From: Aedes albopictus
Taxonomy: Eukaryota > Arthropoda > Insecta > Diptera > Culicidae
Direction: 5' to 3'
DNA: 64,000 nt
Assembly: GCF_035046485.1 (NCBI RefSeq)
Contig: NC_085138.1
Span: 337,602,263 to 337,666,262 of the forward strand
Shown here: piece by piece, positions 55,980 through 64,000 of the stretch
Numbering within the stretch: position 1 is the first letter of the stretch
How the letters are laid out: each line of letters starts with the position of its first letter
The notes under the pieces: generated by a model
Told to the model about the DNA's origin: nothing
Database searches by the model: none
What the model saw: only the letters and a program-made list of their open reading frames with translations
Made by a program: the position numbers and the translations under genes

Positions 55980-57768
55980 CTAGGGGTCGGTTCAAGTAAG
56001 TCCAGTACCCACGGTTACTTCACGCGTTTCGTTGACCTCTAGCGCACTCGACCATGCAGCGGCGCCATTCCTACTGCCGCGACCTGCTTTCGCTCTTTTG
56101 CAGTTATATTCCACGGGACTACAGAAGTTCATATTATCATCGATCATAACCCCCAGTTGCTTCAGTGAGCACTTGCAGTTGATCGTGCTCCAACCTGGTG
56201 GTGACCATTACCTTTTGTTCACACTTGCGGTGGTTCATTATCGTCACCTCCGCTTTGTTATGTTTGAGTCCCAACTGTCTCGACCTCATCCACTCCTCCA
56301 CTATGCCAATCGCATGCGCTGTTAGTAGGTACACTTCCTCTACAGATTTGCCATATACCTCGAGCCCAACACCATTGATAAGGCCAACCAGATTAACGCC
56401 CGGTGGTAGTGTAAACCATCCATAGAACCATTCCCAGGATGGAGCCCTCTCTATTCTGGAAGTAGCTCTCCAGTATCCGGCATAGCCTTACTGGGACTCG
56501 TAGGTGATCTTATGACGCACTCGATGGTGGCCCAGCAATTGCTTTTGAACGCATTATTCACGTCCAGCGTGATGGTCGCGCAATAGCTGATTCCCGTTTG
56601 CTGTTCTGAAGCGCTATTCAGGCAGTTTTAATTACATCCCTAATAGAGTCCACCGTCGAACAACTCCTCCGGTTATCCGATAGGCCAGAGTCATCGAGTT
56701 TCTCGGTAAAGACCAATAGCCTTGGTGGCTTCCCGGGTTTGGGCAGTAGAACCAATCTTCGCCTTTTCTACCTCTCCGGAAATTCGCCTCTTTCTAGGCA
56801 CACCTGTATAGCCATTCGTAACGTGTCAGGGCTAGCCTCGATGACCATCTTGATGGCTGCTGTCAGGATACCGTCTGGAAACGGAACCTTGTTCAACGAG
56901 ACGGGGGCGGGAACACGGTTTCCACGATCTTCTGCAACATCTTGGGGAGCGCTCTGGAATTGCAGATGCGCTTTTCGTTTTGGCCATAACTACTCTGTAG
57001 GCATCACCCCATGGGGTCGTGTTGGCTGCCTGGCTGAGATTTTCGATGAACTTCCGCTTACGCTCCTTAATGTCTTTGTTCAGTGTCAGTTTAGTCACCC
57101 CGTAGGCTTCACTTCGCTTCATTCTAAGTACCCTCATCGGAGCGACCTCTTTGCATCCTTCTTCTAACTCTTAGGCAGGATGCGCTGTGTTCTGCAATTT
57201 CTGGACACCACCACGATACCGGTGTGCGTCCATTTTTGGGTAGGGATCGGTTTGGCATTGTAGTGTCACATGCACGGCTTAGGATTCCGACAAGAACATC
57301 GCTGGATCGTCGGTGTTACCCTTCATAAGCAATTACTCTACAAATGCCGGCTTATTGAAACGTGAGGTCAACCATCCGCGATGACAGTCGATGACCTTCG
57401 GCTGTGGCCATCTTCCTCTGTATTCTAGTCTGTATCGAATCGTCTGATGATCACTGTGCATGTGTCCATCGTCGACTCTCTAGTCTGACATAAGGTTTGG
57501 ACCAGGGCTAAAGAAGGTCACATTAGTGATGGATTTTGCACCGTGCCTACTGTTAGTTTTTTTTTTGTCGCCTACGTTTTCGATATCCACATTCAGTATA
57601 GCCAGCCATAGCTTCGAGCAGAGTCAAGCCTCCCGTGTTAGTCGAGTGCTACTCCACTCAATCGCCCAAGCGTTGATGTCTCCACCGATGATCGCGGCAC
57701 TTAATCCCACTAGTGCGCTTGATAGTAAATCCAGCATAGATGACAGGTAGCCCGACCAGAAGCTCCTA
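55980..57768 (-). pseudogene. R1-like non-LTR retrotransposon remnant
   Basis: Minus-strand fragments in family order. Endonuclease end: GGDINAWAIEWS (about 57695), VTFFSPGPNLMSD, and HMHSDHQTIRYR with the catalytic SDH (about 57455). Linker: NKDIKERKRKFIENL and NTTPWGDAYRVVMAK (about 57000-57090). Reverse transcriptase: motif A TITLDVNNAFKSNCW (about 56575). Then the EEWMRSRQLGLKHNKAEV segment (about 56280). The YADD region and the endonuclease N-terminus are missing, with many frameshifts and stops. WAxEW and the SDHQ context point to the R1/Jockey side; R1 clade is my best guess. Confidence 0.75.
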
Positions 57769-57769
57769 T

Positions 57770-58500
57770 CAAGATTATAACAAAATTATTACAACTGTTG
57801 TTAGAAATAACACAATTTGATATAATTTTGTTGGAAGAATTCGTATATGTGAATAACCATAACAAAATTGTAACAAAATTTGTTATTATTTCAAAAACAG
57901 AACTATACTGCCCATAACTGCATAACAGTCACATTCGACAATAGTAGGCATTGTACAAAATGGAGTTTAAAGTTTGCAACATGCGCTAGTATGGAGACGA
58001 TACGAAATTTCAAAAATTTGTCAATAATTTAAAATTCATCCTTTTGCAATGAAATTTTCTACAGCTCTTCTTGTATGCTGGACGAATAGGTAAAAAAATA
58101 ATCAGACCAAAATATGATTGATATTACGCTTTGACACCAGTGTGTATTTCCAGTGTGACTGTTATGCGGTTACATTCATAAATTTTAGCCAATGAGACAA
58201 AACGACTTGGTATTTGTTTCACATTTTGCAGAACAAACTTAAAAAGTTCATTTGGGTGGATGAAAGTACTGATGATTGGGAGATGATCCCCGGTATTAAC
58301 TCAATATTGGCAAAAAATGCAAATGTTACAGTTATGCAGTTATGGGCAGTATAGCAAATCTTGTATTATTTATCCAAACAGATATATAACAGCATTTGTT
58401 ACATTATGCATATCAAAATAGTTGCCTATAACAAAATATCGTAACACATTTATTGTAGTATTTGCTACATTTTTTGTAACAAAATGATTTCAAAATGAGT
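57770..58500. repeat. AT-rich ATAACAAAAT-rich element
   Basis: TATAACAAAATTATTACAAC at the left and CCTATAACAAAATATCGTAAC / TTTTGTAACAAAATG at the right, with more AACAAAAT words between. Two CAGTTATGGGCAGTATA / CTGCCCATAACTGCATAACA blocks are mutually inverted (57908 and 58335). Probably an AT-rich MITE; boundaries uncertain. Confidence 0.4.
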
Positions 58501-59405
58501 TAGGTTTTTTATGTTGATGCGAATGTAATACTGACCACTCGAGTCAAAAGCCATCAAACAAAACTTATAGCATTCATTTTAAACGCAACGCTAAAATCGT
58601 CATGTTTTAACAACCCCCCCTCTTCCGTTACGCTTTTTTGTTTGAAAGTCCTAAAATTTTTGTACGAGCCGTAATGTTCGGTTGTACTTTTCCCTCTCCC
58701 TTGAGCTACGCGTAATTTGGGGACGGCGTCATATTTGTTTTAAAAAAAAAACTGCAACAGAGTTATCATTTAGTTATAATCTGCCAAATTCTCCCCAAAC
58801 CAGCAGTGCTTTGTAGCGTTTTAAAGAACATACTTTCTGCTGGAAGCTGTGGCGTAGTAGCTGTTGACGCAACAGCACAGTATTTTCTAGAATCTAGATG
58901 ATGTTGGGTTAGTTTTGAGGCACAATTGTTAAGTCTTGTCTGGTGTGATATAAAACAAGTAAACATTGACAATCTTCCCCTTCATCAGATCATTAGCTTT
59001 TCTTTTTTCTCCATTAACCTTAGTTTTGTATTCTTACGCGATAGGTAGTCGGGTAAACAACGTGAAAAGAGGTTTGGAACTTTTCATCAGACCGTTTTCA
59101 AATTTTAGTAGAATATCAAAGATGCCGTAGACGTACGATAACTACAACATGTTTACGTTTCTATTAGCGAACAAAAATCCGATAACTGGAACGCCTGACA
59201 GTATCAAGAAACCATCAACTGACGTTTAATGAACGTGAACTTCATCCGTCTGTTCATTTGGTCTAACATGCTGCACCATTTTGACATTTGCTGGTGCTTG
59301 CAGTTAGCATTGCAGTTAGCATTGCAGTTAAACCGCTTGCACTTACCGAACGTGTACTGTAATAACCTGTCTGAAAGTAACCGTTTCCGGGATATTCGGA
59401 TTTTA
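58500..59405. other. Unique-looking DNA
   Basis: No gene or repeat recognised except GCAGTTAGCATT repeated three times with variation at about 59300-59330. Confidence 0.35.
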
Positions 59406-59408
59406 ACC

Positions 59409-59740
59409 TCATCAGTAGGGTGCCAATGGAATGTATGGGAAAAATTTGACCATCGAATTTCAAAAACGGGTAGTGCTCAAAAGTTTCGTCTCCTCAAAAA
59501 AAGTCCCCATGCAAAATTTCAGCTCAATCGGACTTCGCTAAGGGGTGGCCCAAAGCGGTCAAAGTTTGGCTGTTTTGAAACACGAAAAATATCCCAAGGT
59601 ATACATGAAAGTTTCGAAATCGAAAAATTTTTTTTGATGCCAAATGCCTTAAAAGTGCATGAAACGTCGAGATCTGGTGTTATCTCAAAAAAATTTTTTT
59701 GGAAAAAAATTGACTTTTTGGACTTAGAAAATTTTTGAGT
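59409..59740. repeat. Possible dispersed repeat (GTGCCAATGGAATG...)
   Basis: GTAGGGTGCCAATGGAATGT through TTTGAGTCGGG has the A-run-rich style of mosquito dispersed repeats. A 169-codon frame covers it, but its composition is uneven and it starts in unrelated sequence. No second copy in the window, so classification rests on style alone. Confidence 0.25.
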
Positions 59741-59865
59741 CGGGGGAGTGAAATGAATTTGAAATGGAGGATTTGAATTTAGTTGCTGAAATATTCATAG
59801 CAATAGTACTGGAAAATGTCTTATATCATCGTTGGCAACCGCTAGCATATTATATATCATATATC

Positions 59866-60060
59866 GTTAGGGTGGTTCACTTATTTTGCATTAGGGTGGT
59901 CCTTTTTGTAGAAAAAAATAAAAAAATAAGATAATAGTATTAAAAATCTCTTATATAACTGTAAGTCATTTTCAATATTGAATATATATAATATTTCATT
60001 AGGGTGGCTCATTTTTTTTTAATTAGGGTGGTTCTTTGAGATGTAAATTAAGAACAAAAA
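59866..60060. repeat. TTAGGGTGG(C/T)(C/T)-word cluster
   Basis: TTAGGGTGGTTCAC, TTAGGGTGGTCCTT, TTAGGGTGGCTCAT and TTAGGGTGGTTCTT lie within 190 bp, separated by AT-rich filler. The same opening begins the MITE at 4598. Perhaps nested ends of such MITEs. Confidence 0.45.
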
Positions 60061-61442
60061 AATATTTCCAGAAAATTTACCTGTCATATTTTTGTATAGT
60101 TGAAAACTACGATCCTTTATTGGCATGTAACACTTTGTTAAGATATTCCTAGACCAACATGTGGAAAGGGCGTAACAACCATTGCGAATTTCTGCTTCTT
60201 ATGTCCCTGGATTCTTTTACCAGTAACAGATAGAGCTGACTCTCCTCTATCTGTTAATGGGAAAAGTTTGCATAAAATATTGAGATACGCCCAGGATGGA
60301 CGAGAAAAGTAAGCGTTTGCAATGGTTGTTCCGCAACACAAATGTTGGTCCAGATCTTTATTATGGTTTAAAATAAGGTATAATAAACTGATTTTAAACG
60401 TATCCAAATTATGACAGTTTGATAGGCAATGATGATGTGCAACAAAAGTTTTTTGTTTTTCTTTTCTAAAAAGATTCTTGGCCTTGGGCTGCTTCATTTC
60501 CGAAAACACAGTTACGTTACTGGGGAAAGAACAACAGCAGGTTGCTTTTTATCTATCTAAACAAAATATACTTTAGCTACAAGATTACCATATAGCATAC
60601 CGAAGTGGTGAGTGAACCTAAACTCTAACGTGATGGGACGAACAAAAACATACAATAATTTAACGTTGGAATTAAACACACGATGACAAAAGAAAGACCT
60701 CTATGATCACTGCTTTCCATAATACGAGATAGATGGGAAAAAATATTTATTCACTAAAAATGTTCCTTTACCGACACACTTTTGCGTTACCTAAGCCAGC
60801 TCAACAAAAGTTAGCACAATTTATCGTATTCATTGTAAAAATATATTGAAAAACTGGTTTCTGTCTTCGTGTGCTGCAATTTCAGTAAACTATGATCTTA
60901 ATTTGATAAAATCAACTCGAATGTTGATGTTTTTCGGATAACCAACCGAAATGGTATGTTTGACATACGTAATGTCTGAAGTTCATAGGCACAAACATGT
61001 TTGATAGGATCGCTCAAAATCTACAGGGCTGTTGACGAAGAGTTGCCAAAGCAGTACATAAAGGGTTCTTGAAACATCTGCAGTTTTTGGATAGTAATCG
61101 CAATATCTTTTCAACCATATTTTGATATCATATAATCCAAAAAATGTGTCTGGTAAATCCATAATCGAATCAAACAACATTTCTAAACTTGAACTGCACT
61201 CATTTGTACAAGGCAGTCAGCACACAAAAGAATTATTACACAGCGAAACATTTTGTTGTCTCAGAAGCGAACTTATATGTCTCTGACAGTTTTTAGGTCG
61301 CTGAATCCGAATCCGGGCTCAGATTTGCTCCAGCACGTCAGGATTTTGAGCTATACCTCAATTTATAGGGCAAAATATGTGATTTTGGGCTTTTTTGACT
61401 GAAAGCCATTTGGCATGAAAATTATTTTTTTAAAGCAATTAA

Positions 61443-61689
61443 AGTGTAAATTGGTCGATCAACATCTAAACTAACGATTTATGCCAAATATTTCGTTTTA
61501 CCAAATTAAATTTGATAATTTTAAGCATTTTATTTTTGGGTACAATATTTGCCATACAAGCCAACCTCCGAAACTTGCGTGCAAGTTGAGTAGTCAACTT
61601 AAAATGCTTGAAACTATGAAATTTGATTTGGTAAAACGAAATATTTGGCATAAATCGTTAGTTTAGATGTGATTCGACGAATTTACACT
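61443..61689. mobile_element. 247-bp foldback element
   Basis: Arms open with GTGTAAATTGGTCGATCAAC and close with its imperfect inverse; the inner TAACGATTTATGCCAAATAT and following bases are exactly mirrored. The two mirror 61-codon frames come from this symmetry. Confidence 0.75.
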
Positions 61690-61953
61690 TTGATTGCTGA
61701 GCGGTTCCATATCATTTCAGCAACGAGTAAATTTCATATTTTTTTATTTCAATTAAAACTTGCATACAAGTCTTTGGGGGAGAAAAAAAACCGTTTTGCA
61801 TACTTGGTTCGCCATTTTGAATCTAGCGTTACTTATGGGAGGGGCCTATGAAAAATGCACATGATATCATCAAAAAATTGTATCTCGAAAACGGTTTGTC
61901 CGATCGGTTTGGTGTCTTCGGCGAAGTTTTAGACAATTGTTGGTGCTATATGG

Positions 61954-62232
61954 GCCCATATAGCCGAGGCGGTAAACGCACGGGTATTCAGCATGACCAT
62001 GCTGAGGGTGACGGGTTCGATTCCCGGTCAGTCCAGGATCTTTTCGTAATGGAAATTTCCTTGACTTCCTTGGGCATAGAGTATCTTCGTGCCTGCCACA
62101 CGATATACACATGCAAAATGGTCATTGGCAGAGGAAGCTCTCAGTTAAAAACTGTGGAAGTGCTCATAGAACACTAAGCTGAGAAGCAGGCTTTGTCCCA
62201 GTGAGGACGTTACGCCAAGAAGAGGAGAGGAG
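61954..62232 (+). mobile_element. Complete tRNA-derived SINE (Feilai-like), 13-bp TSD
   Basis: Exact 13-bp direct repeats TGGTGCTATATGG flank it (61941-61953, 62233-62245). Box A TAGCCGAGGCGG (61961-61972) and a perfect box B GGTTCGATTCC (62014-62024) define an RNA polymerase III promoter. The body includes CTTGACTTCCTTGGGCATAG, TCAGTTAAAAACTGTGG and CTGAGAAGCAGGCTTTGTCC and ends in GAAGAGGAGAGGAG without a long A tail. It is the reference copy for the fragments at 560, 34831, 35631, 36300 and 37262. The 109-codon frame through it is a shadow. Confidence 0.85.
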
Positions 62233-62245
62233 TGGTGCTATATGG

Positions 62246-63450
62246 AAAAAATATGCACGGTAAAAAAGTTTGGTTTTTGTGTTTTGAACTAAAATATAGA
62301 TTTTCCCTTAAAAGTTACATGTCAATAATTTTTTAATTATCCTTATGTTATAGCTGACTGAAAATGCTATCTAGTGCACAGTGGGTTGTTCTGGAGAAAA
62401 ATAGGTTACAATGAAAAAAAAATTTTAAAAGAAATACGATTTTCAAAAAAGCTAATCAGAAAAGTAAAAAAAGTTTGTCATCCTAATTTTATGAAAGAAC
62501 ATCAAATTTGCAAGCTAAAAGTACTTCGGTAACATTTTTCTAAGATGCACCGTTTAGAAGATATTACTGATTTAATATTGATTTTTTTGATAACTTGATA
62601 AGTTTTGGCCCTTTTCGGATGTACTCCGTATTTCTCCAGTTTCAAAAGTATTTTTTTCGGAAAGATTGGAAAATTTTGAGTTAAAATGACACTGACAGCT
62701 TAAAGATTCGAGTGAAATTCTCTGCCTTAAAAGTATTTTTAAAAACAAGTTACAAAATACCACTATCAGGAACAATGATGGCGTAAATCAAAAGAGCACA
62801 CATTTCATCCGCTCAGTACGTACATGCTTTGCCATTGCAAAAGTTAATTATATCTGCAAATACCGCATTATTCCAAAACTTCCCCATCTTAGGGGTTCAA
62901 CAAACAGTTTTACTCTTCAAACTAAACTCTTCTTCCTCATAGAAACAGCCGAATAAATATTTACTTGAATTTTTAAATTTAACTCACAAAACTTGTTAAA
63001 ATCTTACAATGAGATGAACCTTTCTAGTAAATAAATCTCTTTGGTAGTCCGTACCACAATATTTAACTCTGTAGATAGAAATCGGTTTTAATCACTATAT
63101 TGATGCCGTGATTAATGAAATAGAACGAGAGGAGAGATAATAATTAAAGAATATCTCATTATAGATAAGTCACCGGAAGATTTGTAGGAAATCATGGCTT
63201 GAAGCTATACGAAAAATACTACCTGGTTGAATTTTCTGGAAGAATTTTTTGATCTTAATTTCCAAAAAAAAAAAAACAACCCCAACGGAAAATACAAAAC
63301 AAATACAAATACTATTATCGTTTTTTAAATTTGTTTTTTCTACAAAAAGGACGACTTTTATGCAAAATAAGTGAAGCACCAAAAAAAAAAAAAGATTTAA
63401 AATTTAAAAATGAAAATAAAAGATTTCATAAATAATTGGTGATACACCCG
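62246..63450. other. AT-rich interior, no feature recognised
   Basis: A/T-rich DNA with poly(A) runs (63262, 63380). No credible gene or repeat of the window recognised. Confidence 0.45.
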
Positions 63451-63578
63451 GAAGGGACAGAAGAAGTAGAAATTCGCAATGGTTGTTACGCCCTTTCCAC
63501 ATGTTGGTCTAGGAATATTTTAACAAAGTGTTACATGCCAATAAAGGATCATGGTTTTAAACTATACAAAAATATGAC

Positions 63579-64000
63579 TAGACCTGTGCGCCGCCGCGCC
63601 ACGCCGCCGCCGCCGACTGTTTTTGTCCCACGCCGACGCCGATCGAGGTATCGGCGGCGCGCCATACGCCGATGTTTGCCACGCCGCCGATTTTCATTTT
63701 TCGCGCCGGTGATCAGTGCACGAACAAAATTATGTTTATATAAATAAAGTTGGGATAAAAAAAATCTCACGATCACTATCGTAACAGTTTGATTACTTCG
63801 TTACCGAAACGTAGGGACGAATCGAAAACCATTATCGTTCTAGAGAAAAAAGGACTGATAAGCCGAATTCCCTAACCAGGAACATAAATCCAACAGTCGA
63901 ACTCTCGCACATCCAGTTTGATTACAATAATTGATTTCTCAACACTTAGAACACATATTCACATCTCTTCAGAAGTTTCTTCAGAGAATCTTCCAGAAGT
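63579..64000. mobile_element. Left part of a second array-carrying hAT-type element
   Basis: TAGACCTGTGCGCCGCCGCG at 63579 matches, with two changes, the outer end of 49095-51510 read inward from its right side (TAGAGGTGTGCGCCGCCGCG). GCC-rich subterminal sequence follows (to about 63710), then AT-rich sequence, and from about 63965 array-A units (TCTTCAGAAGTTTCTTCAG) in the orientation expected from the first copy. The window ends before the other terminus. Confidence 0.65.

Larger units (their letters stand above)
60088..63574. repeat. 3.5-kb region bounded by ~120-bp inverted repeats
   Basis: 60088-60206 and 63455-63574 are inverted copies at high identity: GTCATATTTTTGTATAGTT, CCTTTATTGGCATGTAACAC, CAACATGTGGAAAGGGCGTA. 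The right copy abuts the hAT-type end at 63579. Either one large TIR element or two separate fragments in opposite orientation. The interior has no transposase; a 123-codon minus frame (60138-60509) begins inside the left repeat and is unrecognised. Confidence 0.6.

Noticed and set aside
59229..59738. 169-codon frame as a gene
   Set aside because: Starts in unrelated sequence, has uneven composition with A-run-driven lysine/phenylalanine clusters, no domain; the DNA looks like a dispersed repeat.
59866..60060. Telomere-like TTAGG repeats
   Set aside because: TTAGGGTGG occurs only as scattered words separated by AT-rich filler, matching MITE ends rather than a tandem telomeric repeat.
61954..62060. 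tRNA gene on the plus strand
   Set aside because: It is the head of a SINE with an exact 13-bp duplication.

Overview
The window reads as non-coding mosquito DNA, most likely genus Aedes (inference; species not decided). The clues are tRNA-derived SINEs resembling the Aedes Feilai type, an RTE-clade (JAM1-like) retrotransposon, an R1-like LINE remnant, many short TA- or TTAA-flanked terminal-inverted-repeat (TIR) elements, and long decayed arrays of a GGAATTC-rich repeat. I found no intact host gene, exon, tRNA gene, rRNA gene or CRISPR array, and no recognisable virus-derived gene. Most open frames above 60 codons are artefacts of stop-poor repeats or lie antisense in transposons.

Layout. 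1-5.6 kb: SINE fragments, a 1.6-kb TA-flanked inverted-repeat element, a composite SINE with a 25-bp target-site duplication (TSD), and small MITEs (short non-autonomous elements) in otherwise unique DNA. 6.2-11.5 kb: decayed 24-bp repeat array (array A), interrupted by a 1.3-kb TA element and a SINE. 11.5-13.5 kb: unique, GC-richer island. 13.5-20 kb: a second, G/C-skewed low-complexity repeat (array B), elements whose ends are built from short repeated words, a solo-LTR candidate, and hammerhead-ribozyme-like motifs. 20-23.3 kb: RTE fragment, unique island, MITEs. 23.3-31.5 kb: array A carrying a hAT-type element with another element nested in it, a composite SINE, and a 2.7-kb TTAA-flanked element with TIRs of about 0.9 kb. 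31.5-37.8 kb: tandem 430-bp repeat, unique island, and a duplicated complex of word-ended elements. 37.8-41.9 kb: broken RTE element, split by a TA-flanked MITE, next to a second diverged RTE fragment. 42-43.8 kb: near-perfect 831-bp inverted repeat. 44.8-45.3 kb: uninterrupted (ATCT)n. 45.3-51.5 kb: array A again, plus a hAT-type element that contains a whole array. 51.5-60 kb: unique DNA, a CAGCAAA-rich MITE and an R1-like remnant. 60-64 kb: 3.5 kb bounded by inverted repeats, a clean SINE, and the start of a second array-carrying hAT-type element.

Nothing here forms a pathway. The organising principle is nested transposition: target sites can often be read (TA, TTAA, 8-bp, or 12-25-bp duplications), so relative insertion order can be inferred. 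The features most worth a second look are the hAT-type elements that carry satellite arrays, the word-ended family with a SINE-derived segment, and the hammerhead-like motifs. All coordinates come from reading by eye; alignments were not run.
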